In this document: positions 27,171 to 36,014 of the stretch, piece by piece | How positions within the stretch are numbered: position 1 is the stretch's first letter | How the letters are laid out: each line of letters opens with the position of its first letter | NCBI GenBank assembly: GCA_964572225.1 | Contig: CAZNFR010000003.1 | Coordinates: forward strand, 15,371-79,370 | Origin: CAZNFR01 sp964572225 | GTDB taxonomy: Bacteria; Bacteroidota; Bacteroidia; Bacteroidales; GCA-2748055 | Direction: 5' to 3' | Length of the DNA stretch: 64,000 nt | Program-made: the position numbers and the translations under genes | The notes under the pieces: model-generated | What the model was told of the DNA's origin: nothing | The model's input: the letters and a program-made list of their open reading frames with translations, nothing else | The model's database searches: none

Positions 27171-27986
27171 ATGAATCGGGTTTTTTCCAAAAGGAAACTC
27201 TACAGCATTATCTTCAAGGCTAATTCACCTGCTGGAAAAGCATTTGATATTCTTTTGCTGGTGGTGATCATTTTAAGTGTGACCCTGGTGATCCTGGAAA
27301 CCATTCCGAGCATTAACAGTAAATATCTAAGAACCTTGAAAATATTGGAATGGATCATTACCGGCATATTTACACTTGAGTATTGTATACGAATAATGGT
27401 CTTGCAAAAATCCTCACGTTATATTTTCAGCTTTTACGGAATAATCGACTTTCTCGCCATCATCCCTACGTATATTTCTCTTTTCTTTACCGGTGCACAA
27501 GGACTGATGGTTATTAGAGGACTTCGGCTGTTGAGGGTTTTCAGGATACTGAAGCTCAGCCGTTACCTGGATGAAAGCAGGATTATCGTAGAAGCCCTGA
27601 AAGCGAGCAGAATAAAAATCAGTGTATTTATCTTTGCCATTATGATGATCATTATCATTATTGGAACCCTCATGTACCTGGTGGAAGGGGAAGGTTCGGG
27701 ATTCAACAGTATTCCTTCCGGCATTTACTGGGCCATTGTAACTCTCACAACCGTAGGATACGGGGATATAACCCCCTTGACCCCCCTGGGAAAATTCATT
27801 TCCGGAGTAGTTATGATCCTGGGTTACGCCATCATTGCTGTTCCAACCGGTATCGTAACGGCAGAACTTACCCGGAAGTACCGTACGGGCGGAAAAAATA
27901 AAATCTGTTCCGGCTGCGGGCTTGAATTTCATGAAACGGATGCTGTATTCTGCCGGAAATGTGGCTCGAAAATTGAGGATCTTTGA
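27171..27986 (+). CDS. Voltage-gated K+ channel with C-terminal zinc ribbon
   Basis: A 271-residue six-helix channel. The S4-like voltage sensor reads RGLRLLRVFRILKLSRY, with arginines spaced every three or four residues. The pore loop contains the selectivity filter TLTTVGYGD, followed by S6 (GVVMILGYAIIAVPTGI). After S6 a short cytoplasmic tail carries two CxxC pairs (CSGCGLEFHETDAVFCRKCG), a zinc-ribbon module. This replaces the long RCK or cyclic-nucleotide domains found in many bacterial channels, so gating by metal or redox state is conceivable. Classed with the KvAP/ion_trans family; the role of the ribbon is unknown. Confidence 0.9.
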   Translation: MNRVFSKRKLYSIIFKANSPAGKAFDILLLVVIILSVTLVILETIPSINSKYLRTLKILEWIITGIFTLEYCIRIMVLQKSSRYIFSFYGIIDFLAIIPTYISLFFTGAQGLMVIRGLRLLRVFRILKLSRYLDESRIIVEALKASRIKISVFIFAIMMIIIIIGTLMYLVEGEGSGFNSIPSGIYWAIVTLTTVGYGDITPLTPLGKFISGVVMILGYAIIAVPTGIVTAELTRKYRTGGKNKICSGCGLEFHETDAVFCRKCGSKIEDL

Positions 27987-28071
27987 TCAACAAACAGAAC
28001 AGGTCCAATGTTACTGATTTACATAAATTGTGGTTATTATCTATTAACTTTGGGGAATAAACGTGTAAGAG

Positions 28072-28353
28072 ATGAATGTACCAAGATTTTTTAAATTACC
28101 CAAGCACAGGCAGTTCAATTATCAACCAATCTATTATGACCCGGCAAAAGAGGAAAGGGAAAAAAGAAACCTGGAGATTGAAAGGGAACTGGGAATAAAA
28201 AAGGAAGGTGAGACCTATACCCCATCCTTAAGAAGAGGTACAATGCGGCACTATTTTCAGGCTCAAAAAAGATCCCGCAGGAACAGTAATCTTAGACTGA
28301 TCCTGATCATGACCTTTCTCTTCTTTTTGGCCTACATGCTACTTTACCGATAA
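28072..28353 (+). CDS. Small single-pass membrane protein upstream of mutL
   Basis: A 93-residue protein of unknown function. The N-terminal two thirds is highly charged (PAKEEREKRNLEIERELGIK) and the C-terminal ~20 residues form one membrane helix (LRLILIMTFLFFLAYMLLY). It probably sits in the inner membrane with the charged part cytosolic. A consensus -7 element TAACTTTG lies at 28045-28052, with only a weak TTTA upstream, so this may be the first gene of the mutL-rhomboid unit. It ends 2 nt before mutL. I recall similar small ORFs ahead of mutL in Bacteroidota. Confidence 0.7.
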   Translation: MNVPRFFKLPKHRQFNYQPIYYDPAKEEREKRNLEIERELGIKKEGETYTPSLRRGTMRHYFQAQKRSRRNSNLRLILIMTFLFFLAYMLLYR

Positions 28354-28355
28354 AT

Positions 28356-30164
28356 ATGAACAGCATTATACATCTGTTACCCGACTCGGTTGCCAATCAG
28401 ATTGCTGCAGGTGAAGTAATACAACGACCGGCCTCCGTGGTTAAGGAGCTGGTTGAAAATTCCGTGGATGCAGGCGCCGACGTCATTACAGTGAATATAA
28501 AAGATGCCGGAAAAACCCTCATTCAGGTAATCGACAATGGGAGAGGAATGTCTGAAACCGATGCACGTCTTTGCTGGGAAAGGCACGCAACCTCAAAGAT
28601 CGTGGATGCAAATGATCTTTTTTCCATCAGGACCAAGGGTTTTCGGGGGGAAGCCCTAGCTTCCATCGCTGCCATTGCTGAGGTAGGTCTGAAAACCCGT
28701 GAAAAAGAAAGTGAACTGGGTACACAAATAAAAATTTCCGGTTCAGAGATCCTAAGTAATGAACCCGTATCCTGTCAGGAAGGCTGCAGCATCAGCGTAA
28801 AAAATCTTTTCTTTAATGTTCCGGCCCGGAGAAGGTTTCTGAAATCCAACTCTACCGAACTGCGCCATATTATCAATGAATTCAACCACATTGCCCTTGC
28901 CCACCCTTCCGTGGAATTTGCTCTTATCCATAACAATTCCCAGATCTTCAGCCTCCCAAAAACCAACCGGAGGCAGCGTATCATTCATATTTTTGGAAAA
29001 AACTTTAATCAGAACCTGATCCCGGTTAATGCCGATACAACCCTCATTAGCATCGAAGGTTTTATTGGCAAACCCGAGTTCGCCAAAAAAAGTTACGGTG
29101 AACAGTTTTTCTTTGTAAACGACAGGTATATTCGCCACCCCTATTTTCACAAGGCAGTACTGCAATCCTACGATAAATTGCTTCCCTCCGACAGCATACC
29201 CTCCTATTTTATCTTTCTGGGAATTGATCCTTCCAAAATTGATATCAACATCCATCCCACAAAAACGGAAATAAAATTCGAGGATGAAAGGGCCTTGTGG
29301 CAGATCCTTCATGCCGTGATCAAGGAAAGCATAGGCAAGCATAATCTTAGCCCTTCCCTCGATTTCGGGAATGAAGGGGTGGTTGATATTCCCGTGCTCC
29401 GGAGAAATACAGAGATCAACTCACCCGGAATAGAACTAAATCCGGACTTTAACCCCTTCGAAAATGCGAAACCCGATCGAAGCCGGGAATGGGAAAGGAT
29501 CAGAAGCGAAAATGCAGGTAACTGGGAAAGCCTTTTTGGTCAGGGTCAAAGCAGATCCAAAGATCCCGATAATAACATTGAAAATGGAAAGATACAGGAA
29601 TTAAAGAGCCGTTACCTTCAGTTCAAAAACAAATACATATTGATTTCGGTGAAATCCGGACTCATGGTGGTCGATCAGAAAAGAGCCCACGAAAGGGTGC
29701 TTTTTGAAAAATTGCTTTCCTCAGGCAAAAACAGGATCCCCGGGCAGACTATGCTGTTTCCCGAAACCATTGAACTAAACCCGGCCGATTTCGTTACCTT
29801 AAAAGAGATTCGGGAAGATATTAACCGGATGGGCTTCGATATCAGTGAATTTGGTAATCACTCTGTGATTGTAAACGCAGTTCCGGATACTGTCAAAAAT
29901 TCCGATCTTTCTGCCACAATCGAGAAAATTCTGGAGGATTACCGGTCAACCAGTTCAGATGTTTCCATTTCAAAAAGGGAAAAACTGGCCATTTCACTGG
30001 CCGGGAATACAGCCATCGGGTATGGCAAGATTCTTGAACAAGAGGAAATGCGGGTGCTGATTGACCAGCTCTTTGCCTGTTCAAACCCGAATTACTCGCC
30101 CTCAGGCAAGCCGGTTTTGAATATAATTGAGACAGATGCAATTGAAAAATCATTTAAAAGATAA
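28356..30164 (+). CDS. mutL: DNA mismatch repair protein MutL
   Basis: 602 residues. The GHKL ATPase domain is complete: ELVENSVDAGA, VIDNGRGM, ERHATSKI and TKGFRGEALASIA. The C-terminal dimerisation/endonuclease domain carries VVDQKRAHERVLFEKLL where the canonical nuclease motif is DQHAxxERxxxE, so His is replaced by Lys-Arg. The distal motif reads CSNPNYSPSGKP instead of CPHGRP. These differences may be the normal Bacteroidota form, but they leave nicking activity uncertain. MutL links MutS mismatch recognition to strand removal. It is followed 7 nt later by a rhomboid gene. Confidence 0.95.
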   Translation: MNSIIHLLPDSVANQIAAGEVIQRPASVVKELVENSVDAGADVITVNIKDAGKTLIQVIDNGRGMSETDARLCWERHATSKIVDANDLFSIRTKGFRGEALASIAAIAEVGLKTREKESELGTQIKISGSEILSNEPVSCQEGCSISVKNLFFNVPARRRFLKSNSTELRHIINEFNHIALAHPSVEFALIHNNSQIFSLPKTNRRQRIIHIFGKNFNQNLIPVNADTTLISIEGFIGKPEFAKKSYGEQFFFVNDRYIRHPYFHKAVLQSYDKLLPSDSIPSYFIFLGIDPSKIDINIHPTKTEIKFEDERALWQILHAVIKESIGKHNLSPSLDFGNEGVVDIPVLRRNTEINSPGIELNPDFNPFENAKPDRSREWERIRSENAGNWESLFGQGQSRSKDPDNNIENGKIQELKSRYLQFKNKYILISVKSGLMVVDQKRAHERVLFEKLLSSGKNRIPGQTMLFPETIELNPADFVTLKEIREDINRMGFDISEFGNHSVIVNAVPDTVKNSDLSATIEKILEDYRSTSSDVSISKREKLAISLAGNTAIGYGKILEQEEMRVLIDQLFACSNPNYSPSGKPVLNIIETDAIEKSFKR

Positions 30165-30171
30165 GTAAACC

Positions 30172-30903
30172 ATGTATTTTGGCAGAACAGGCGGAACCCC
30201 TCCGGTGGTTAAAAATCTCATCATCATTAATGCCTTGATGTTTCTTGCTCTTTTGGGTGTTAAGTCCGCTTTTAATATTGACCTTAACAGAGATCTGGGA
30301 CTTTATTATTTCAAATCACCAAATTTTGAACCCTACCAGATAATAACCCATATGTTCATGCATGGGAGTATCGGACATATCTTCTTTAATATGTTCGCGT
30401 TATGGATGTTTGGGAAGGTTCTGGAATCGGTCTGGGGTCCGAGAAGGTTCTTTATATACTATATAATCACCGGACTCGGAGCCGCTTTGCTGCATATGTT
30501 CGTTATGCATCTTGAACTTTCCTCCCTGGTAGAAGAAGCTTCCAGGGTATACAACATCACCGAGTTCGATAACCAAACCCTTTTGCGGATGGCCAATAGC
30601 GGTGACCCCCTTGCCCAATCCGTTGGGAGGGGACTTATTACCCCCACCGTTGGAGCTTCCGGGGCAGTGTTCGGAGTGCTGCTTGCTTTTGGTATGCTTT
30701 TCCCAAATACACGACTAATGCTGCTCTTTCCTCCGATTCCCATCAAGGCCAAATACTTCGTAATTGGTTACGGCTTGCTGGAGCTTTACCTCGGACTAAC
30801 CAACTCGGGAGGAAATATTGCCCATTTTGCTCATCTGGGCGGGATGTTGTTTGGCTTCATTATGATCAAACTCTGGAGTAATGACAGGACCAAGTTTTAT
30901 TAA
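30172..30903 (+). CDS. Rhomboid family intramembrane serine protease (first of pair)
   Basis: A 243-residue polytopic membrane protein. The rhomboid nucleophile motif GASGAVFGVLLAFGMLFP and the C-terminal catalytic His in IAHFAHLGGMLFG are intact. The helix-2 HMFMHGSIGHIFFNMFALW matches the H-x-N oxyanion region. It cleaves transmembrane segments of unknown substrates. A 45-residue insert (~115-160) precedes the Ser-containing helix. A second rhomboid gene follows within 24 nt. Confidence 0.92.
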   Translation: MYFGRTGGTPPVVKNLIIINALMFLALLGVKSAFNIDLNRDLGLYYFKSPNFEPYQIITHMFMHGSIGHIFFNMFALWMFGKVLESVWGPRRFFIYYIITGLGAALLHMFVMHLELSSLVEEASRVYNITEFDNQTLLRMANSGDPLAQSVGRGLITPTVGASGAVFGVLLAFGMLFPNTRLMLLFPPIPIKAKYFVIGYGLLELYLGLTNSGGNIAHFAHLGGMLFGFIMIKLWSNDRTKFY

Positions 30904-30927
30904 CTTTATGGCAGGAAAAGTAGGAAT

Positions 30928-31806
30928 ATGAATATTGCAGATGAAATAAAAGCGTCCTTTAAAACCGGGAGTACACTAACGAAGCTTATCTACGTCAACC
31001 TGGGCGTTTTCGCCCTGATCCAGATCCTTGTGATCTTTTTTCATCTCTTTAATCAGCGGGAACTAATCGCCCCTATGGTCAGTTTTCTTGCCGTACCTAC
31101 CAGTATATCCGCTCTGGCAGTGAAGCCCTGGACTATTTTTACCTACATGTTCACTCATAAAGATTTTTTTCATATTCTCTTTAATATTCTCTGGCTGTAT
31201 TGGTTCGGGAGAGTATTTCTCTCCTATTTTAGTGAAAAACAATTGCTTAGCGTTTATCTGTTAGGCGGACTCGCAGGTGCCGTTCTTTACATTGCCTCCT
31301 TTAATCTTTTCCCCGGACTAAAAGACCAATTGGACACCTCCATTGCCATTGGTGCATCGGCCTCTGTAATGGCAGTGGTTATTGCAATTGCCTTCCTTGT
31401 TCCCGATTACAAGATGTATGTGATCCTGGTAGGTCCGGTTAAGATCATCTATATTGCACTTATAGGTTTTGTACTCTCCTCACTTCTCGACTTCACGGTA
31501 AATACCGGGGGCAAGATCGCCCACATTGGTGGAGCCCTGTTTGGCTACGCTTTCACCTTGCGCTATAATAAAGGAAAGGACATTACCATGGGATTTTCAA
31601 GATTTATGGACAGAGTATTTTCTATCTTTAAGCCCAGAAAAAAAATGCGGGTAACCCATAAGAAACCGGTCGACGATTATCAATACAATAAGAAAAAAGC
31701 CGAAAGCCAGAAAGAAGTAGACAGGATACTGGATAAAATTTCCCGAAAGGGTTATGATAGTCTCACTGCAAAGGAAAAGGAACTATTATTTAAAATGGGA
31801 AAGTAA
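30928..31806 (+). CDS. Rhomboid family protease, divergent paralogue (second of pair)
   Basis: 292 residues with a basic N-terminus, a rhomboid core and a hydrophilic C-terminal tail of ~70 residues. The catalytic motif is GASASVMAVVIAIAF (GxSx kept, next residues unusual), with FTHKDFFHILFNILWLYWFG and IAHIGGALFGYAF. Both Ser and His are therefore present. The C-terminal tail (KKAESQKEVDRILDKISRKG) resembles the short helix repeats common on Bacteroidota rhomboids. It is probably co-transcribed with the upstream paralogue. Substrates unknown. Confidence 0.88.
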   Translation: MNIADEIKASFKTGSTLTKLIYVNLGVFALIQILVIFFHLFNQRELIAPMVSFLAVPTSISALAVKPWTIFTYMFTHKDFFHILFNILWLYWFGRVFLSYFSEKQLLSVYLLGGLAGAVLYIASFNLFPGLKDQLDTSIAIGASASVMAVVIAIAFLVPDYKMYVILVGPVKIIYIALIGFVLSSLLDFTVNTGGKIAHIGGALFGYAFTLRYNKGKDITMGFSRFMDRVFSIFKPRKKMRVTHKKPVDDYQYNKKKAESQKEVDRILDKISRKGYDSLTAKEKELLFKMGK

Positions 31807-31850
31807 TTCGCGCCTGAGCTTATAATTTAACGGACATTGATTTTTTCAGA

Positions 31851-32948
31851 TTGAGAAAACTGTTTCATAAAATACTCTTCACGCTAAATATTATCGCAGC
31901 CTCCGGACTGCTACTGGCACATTTGTCAACACATATTTCCCCCACATTTTTCTGGCCGCTTGCATTTTTCGGACTCATTTACCCCTTTTTAATTTTAGGC
32001 AACATAATCTTTCTGCTTCTCTGGACAATCCTCTGGAAAAAATATGCTATCCTCTCCCTCATCATTATCCTGACAGGATTCAATCACCTCCTCAGATCCA
32101 CTCCTGTATTGTTCAATAAGTCAAAGGATATGGCCGATGTTCCGGTAAATGAGAAATTAAAAGTGATGTCCTTCAATGTACGAGCTTTTAACATTTACGA
32201 ATGGCTGCAGTCCTCTACCACAAACAAGGACATTTTCAATTTCATTCGTAGCGAGTATCCTGATGTGATCTGTATCCAGGAATACTACACGAATCGCAAT
32301 GCAAATTTTCACCCACACCGGCATAATGAGCTTTTTGCCAATACTCCGTACAACTACATTGAATATTCCATAAAGAATAGTAAGAATACCGGATTCGGAA
32401 TAGCCACATTCTCTAAATATCCTATTGTGGGAAGGGGAAGCATCAGTTTTCCGGATTCCTACAATCGTGCCATATATACGGATATTTTATTCAACGGAGA
32501 CACAGTGCGGGTCTATAATACCCATCTTCAATCGGTTAGTCTGCGGGCAAACAATTACAATTTCATAGACAGCCTGAGGTTCGGTTACCATGAAAACCAG
32601 ATCAGAGAGCTGCAGGACCTGTCAATCAAGTTAAAATCGGCCTATATTAAACGTGCCGAGCAGGCTGCCAAAGTCACAAACCATCGCCTGCAATCCGCTC
32701 ATCCGGTGATTGTCTGTGGAGATTTTAACGATACCCCCGTATCCTTTACCTACCATAAAATGAGCAGGGGACTGAAAGATGCTTTCCTTCAAAGTGGAAA
32801 AGGAAGGGGAAATACCTATCTTGGAAGGTTTTCACTTCGAATTGACTATATTCTCTATGACAAGGGAATTGAGGCACTGGAATTTAGCAGGATTGAAGCT
32901 GTATTATCGGATCATTACCCCATCCTTAGTACCTTCAGGATTTACTAA
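31851..32948 (+). CDS. Membrane-anchored endonuclease/exonuclease/phosphatase-family protein
   Basis: 365 residues. Two or three N-terminal membrane helices (to ~residue 80) are followed by an EEP domain: MSFNVRAFN, VICIQEYY, VYNTHLQS, CGDFNDTPVS, RIDYILYD and the terminal SDHYPI. All core catalytic/metal motifs are kept. The domain probably faces the periplasm. It could act on nucleic acids, phospholipids or phosphoinositide-like headgroups; the family alone does not say. Start is the TTG at 31851 (no better ATG before the first helix). It follows the rhomboid pair by 44 nt. Confidence 0.82.
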   Translation: MRKLFHKILFTLNIIAASGLLLAHLSTHISPTFFWPLAFFGLIYPFLILGNIIFLLLWTILWKKYAILSLIIILTGFNHLLRSTPVLFNKSKDMADVPVNEKLKVMSFNVRAFNIYEWLQSSTTNKDIFNFIRSEYPDVICIQEYYTNRNANFHPHRHNELFANTPYNYIEYSIKNSKNTGFGIATFSKYPIVGRGSISFPDSYNRAIYTDILFNGDTVRVYNTHLQSVSLRANNYNFIDSLRFGYHENQIRELQDLSIKLKSAYIKRAEQAAKVTNHRLQSAHPVIVCGDFNDTPVSFTYHKMSRGLKDAFLQSGKGRGNTYLGRFSLRIDYILYDKGIEALEFSRIEAVLSDHYPILSTFRIY

Positions 32949-33020
32949 ATATATTATTTACCAAGTAAACCAAACCATCCTTCGCTTGTTAGAACAGTAA
33001 ATCCTTAAAAAAATACAGCT

Positions 33021-33611
33021 ATGGCTTTTACACTGCAGATCGGAGAGAAAGCTCCCCATTTCGAACTTCTCGCAACAGACGGAAACACCTATAAATTAAG
33101 TGATTTTGATGCTAAATACCTTGTTGTCTTTTTTACCTGTAACCATTGTCCATACGTGATAGGTTCCGATGAGGTGACCAGGGAAACCGCCAATAAATTC
33201 AAGGATAAAGGTGTCCGTTTTGTCGCCATTAACTCCAATTCAAAAAATACTTATCCTGAGGATAGTTTTGAAAATATGGTGAAGAGAATGGAACAACTGA
33301 AATTCCCCTGGGTCTACCTTTACGATGAATCCCAGGAGGTCGCTTTACGCTATGGAGCCCTTCGTACCCCCCATTTCTATGTCTTCAATGAAGATCGGGA
33401 ACTCGTGTATACAGGCAGAGGCGTGGATTCCCCAAAATTTATCGATCAGATGAAGATTAATGACCTGGACCGTACTCTTTCCGAACTCACGGAGGGTCGT
33501 GCGATCTCCCGTAAAGTCACCAATCCTGTCGGTTGTAATGTGAAGTGGGAAGGAAAGGATAAGCACTGGATGCCCGATGATGCCAGAGATCTGGTGGAAG
33601 AAATGGGATAA
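33021..33611 (+). CDS. Thioredoxin-like (AhpC/TSA-type) protein, cytosolic
   Basis: 196 residues, no signal peptide. The fold opens IGEKAPHFELLATDGNTYKL. The active site is FFTCNHCPYVIG, a CxxC with Asn-His between the cysteines, characteristic of a redoxin subgroup annotated as thioredoxin-family or peroxiredoxin-like proteins. The cis-Pro loop is RTPHFYVF. The C-terminal segment (KVTNPVGCNVKWEGKD) adds a third cysteine in a conserved-looking position. Likely a thiol reductant or peroxidase-like enzyme; substrate unknown. It converges on the T9SS-tailed redoxin gene. Confidence 0.85.
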   Translation: MAFTLQIGEKAPHFELLATDGNTYKLSDFDAKYLVVFFTCNHCPYVIGSDEVTRETANKFKDKGVRFVAINSNSKNTYPEDSFENMVKRMEQLKFPWVYLYDESQEVALRYGALRTPHFYVFNEDRELVYTGRGVDSPKFIDQMKINDLDRTLSELTEGRAISRKVTNPVGCNVKWEGKDKHWMPDDARDLVEEMG

Positions 33612-33629
33612 AAGAGCCTGGTTATGATT

Positions 33630-33682
33630 TACCCCGGGGTCTAAATTCCACTGGTATACCAGGGAATCGAACCCCGGGTTTT
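33630..33682. repeat. Long imperfect palindrome between convergent genes
   Basis: A roughly 25-bp-arm hairpin: an outer ACCCCGGGGT-like arm, a middle ATTCC/GGAAT pair and a perfect 12-bp core palindrome CTGGTATACCAG at 33651-33662. It lacks a good T-run on either strand. It may be a bidirectional terminator or a REP-like element. A TTCGATTCC-like string within it mimics a tRNA T-arm, but no cloverleaf can be built. Confidence 0.6.
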
Positions 33683-33687
33683 ACACC

Positions 33688-34482
33688 CTATCTTTTTACA
33701 ATAACCCTTCCTGTGAGAATCTCATCCTTACGTGTATCGAGCCTGTAAAAATACAATCCGTTGTTTAGAGCAGCCGTATTTACCCTCAGTTCCTGTTCAC
33801 CAGGCCCAAAAGTTTCTTCCTGCCTGATTCCGGTTTCCTGACCCAGGCTGTTCCATAAACTCAAACTTACCCGGCTGTCTCCGGCAAGACTGAAACGAAT
33901 GTTTACATGGTCATCTGCCGGATTCGGATACACTTCCAGGATCCTGTCCGATCCGTTCACATTAAAAATACCGTTGGAAGCAAGCATCAGATATTCATCA
34001 ATAACCTCAATTGCATCATCAAGTTGCTGACTGGCTAGGGTGGTTCCCTTAAATCTGATGATCCCTTCCTGATCAACAACAATCAACCGGTCATAGGTAG
34101 TGCCATAACTCTGTGCCACGGCACCTGCTTTTACCAAAAGCGGATATGTGATCCCGGTACTTTCAGCAAAATTATTTACCGAGGTTACCGTTGAACTTGA
34201 GTTCCAGATATCCAGACCTACCGCCACAAAGTTCTCATTACTTCCATAAACCTGATTAACCTTCGTTTCGGTCTGATTTCCAAAACCAAGACAACTGGGG
34301 CAGGTATTTCCAAAGAGGAACATAAAAACTACTTTTCCTCTGTGGTCAGAGAGGGTAAAAGCTTTCCCGTCAGTATCGTTAAAACTAAATTCGGGAGCTT
34401 CATCCCCGACATTTTGTGCTAGCAAGACCGGGATCCCGATCAGTAATCCAATAAAAAAAGCGCCAAGTTTCTTTGTATTCAT
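33688..34482 (-). CDS. T9SS-exported redoxin (TlpA-like domain plus Por sorting tail)
   Basis: 264 residues. A signal peptide (AFFIGLLIGIPVLLAQ) is followed by a TlpA/AhpC-like thioredoxin domain with active site FGNTCPSCLGFGNQTE (CPSC). From ~residue 185 it carries a type IX secretion C-terminal sorting domain: VYPNPADDHVNIRF, a beta-sandwich, GLYFYRLDT, and the terminal TGRVIVKR. The protein should cross the outer membrane and end up on the cell surface or be released, placing a disulfide-active domain outside the cell. It is the last gene of a minus-strand run with DUF6029 and TlpA. Confidence 0.88.
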   Translation of the reverse strand: MNTKKLGAFFIGLLIGIPVLLAQNVGDEAPEFSFNDTDGKAFTLSDHRGKVVFMFLFGNTCPSCLGFGNQTETKVNQVYGSNENFVAVGLDIWNSSSTVTSVNNFAESTGITYPLLVKAGAVAQSYGTTYDRLIVVDQEGIIRFKGTTLASQQLDDAIEVIDEYLMLASNGIFNVNGSDRILEVYPNPADDHVNIRFSLAGDSRVSLSLWNSLGQETGIRQEETFGPGEQELRVNTAALNNGLYFYRLDTRKDEILTGRVIVKR

Positions 34483-34493
34483 AATATTTCCTC

Positions 34494-36014
34494 CTAAAAT
34501 TTAGTCGTTAATCGTAATTCCACGCCTTCAAAATCCAGGACTTCATAACAAATTCCTGAAGTACACGCCGGTCCACCTCTTCTTTGTCCAGCAAAGAGTG
34601 AGAGTTTATTGGACCGATTAATTTTATATGCAATATTTGTGCCCCACCATTGTCTTCTTCCGGTCTCTACTCCGGAAGTTTCAACCAGATCGACCAATAT
34701 CGGATCTGTGCTGGATTCATGGACAAGGGAAACATTGAATGCAGAAGATTTGAATACGGAAAGGACAATTACCGTATTATCGATCTCCGGATTGCCACCC
34801 AGCTTTCTCTCAAAAAATTGATACTCTGCCTGCAGAGACGCACCCCACTCATTCCTGATCATACTTTCCAGCAGAAATCCCCCGCTATATCGCTGGTCTT
34901 CACGTTTGAAAGGATCCTCGCTGTAATCAACAAAAACTCTTAGATTATCGTACTCCCTGAATCCAATCTGGTACTCGAGAAAGTACTGCTGAAAAACAAA
35001 ATCTTCAAATAACTCATTTCTGGTTCGAGCATAATTAAGGGTTAATAGATCCCCATTACCGGTATTAATAAATAGCTCGGCCTGTACCCCACTCTCATCG
35101 GTAAGGTCAGGCACATGAATACTCCTGTTCAGGACCTTGTAGATTTGCTCCTTCACAAGAGTAGGAGGATCACTGATCCCGGATCCTATAAAAATATTTT
35201 GATAGTTCTTGTACTCAAGGGATAATCCGGCTGGTCCGGCACTTAAGTTCAGGCTGACATAAACCCCGAAAGAGGAATTATCGTCATACCTAAAATAAGG
35301 TCCCTCATCAAGCCCTTTGGCAACTTCTGCATTGTAGGAAAGAAAGGAACTCAGGCTCCCTTTCAGAAAAAACGACAGGTAGTCCCGGGTTGTTCCGGAA
35401 TTGTGGTTGCGAAGAAATATAATTCCGGGGGTCTGATTCAGAACCCTTCCTTCTGCCTGAACCGCCTCGGTAAGGTCCGGCCTTCGCTCCTTCTCTTCGA
35501 ATGTGGGGGGAAAGAGGTTAAACAAAGTCCTTGCCCTGAGAGCCTTTACCCTGAAAAACTTGTGATTATAGCTGGCTGAAAAGCCTTTGAGATCCCTGTA
35601 AAAACCATGTCTGACCCGGAATGCCTGATCTTCGTAGATGGAGCCGGGTATCTCAAAAGACCGTAGCAGTATCCCGTTACCAAGGGTTTCATTAAAGTGC
35701 CCCACCTGCAATTCCAGTCCTTTATCCCGGTAATTCAGATTATATTGGGATAATCGGTAATATTCCATATCAGGATCCGGATGATTGAATTGTTCGTAAC
35801 GGAGTGAAGCCCGTATATTTCCATAGCGGTAAAGAAGGTTCATACGGTTGTAAAATGTACTCAGATCGGAGGGTTCGCTGCCTGGCACATTGCCCAGTTG
35901 ATACTCAGCAAGGTTGTTCCCCTGCAATTGGGCCTTTACCTCGGATGAGAGGATAAGAATAAGTAAGAGCGAGCCAGAAATTGTCCGGAATCCCATAATC
36001 AGGCATTTATTCAT
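34494..36014 (-). CDS. DUF6029-like outer-membrane beta-barrel protein
   Basis: 506 residues. A signal peptide (ISGSLLLILILSSEVKAQ) is followed by a long series of amphipathic strands (FYNRMNLLYRYGNIRASLRY, LSLFAGQRRGGPACTSGICY), ending in ELRLTTKF with the C-terminal Phe typical of barrels. Architecture, size and neighbours fit DUF6029, a Bacteroidota family found beside exported thioredoxins. The start codon overlaps the tlpA stop (8-nt overlap), so translation is coupled. Role unknown; a structural or transport partner of the exported redox proteins is a reasonable guess. Confidence 0.7.
   Translation of the reverse strand: MNKCLIMGFRTISGSLLLILILSSEVKAQLQGNNLAEYQLGNVPGSEPSDLSTFYNRMNLLYRYGNIRASLRYEQFNHPDPDMEYYRLSQYNLNYRDKGLELQVGHFNETLGNGILLRSFEIPGSIYEDQAFRVRHGFYRDLKGFSASYNHKFFRVKALRARTLFNLFPPTFEEKERRPDLTEAVQAEGRVLNQTPGIIFLRNHNSGTTRDYLSFFLKGSLSSFLSYNAEVAKGLDEGPYFRYDDNSSFGVYVSLNLSAGPAGLSLEYKNYQNIFIGSGISDPPTLVKEQIYKVLNRSIHVPDLTDESGVQAELFINTGNGDLLTLNYARTRNELFEDFVFQQYFLEYQIGFREYDNLRVFVDYSEDPFKREDQRYSGGFLLESMIRNEWGASLQAEYQFFERKLGGNPEIDNTVIVLSVFKSSAFNVSLVHESSTDPILVDLVETSGVETGRRQWWGTNIAYKINRSNKLSLFAGQRRGGPACTSGICYEVLDFEGVELRLTTKF

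Noticed and set aside
33650..33682. tRNA-like T-arm on the minus strand (GGTTCGATTCC)
   Set aside because: No anticodon arm, D-arm or pairing acceptor stem can be drawn; the string is part of a larger palindrome.
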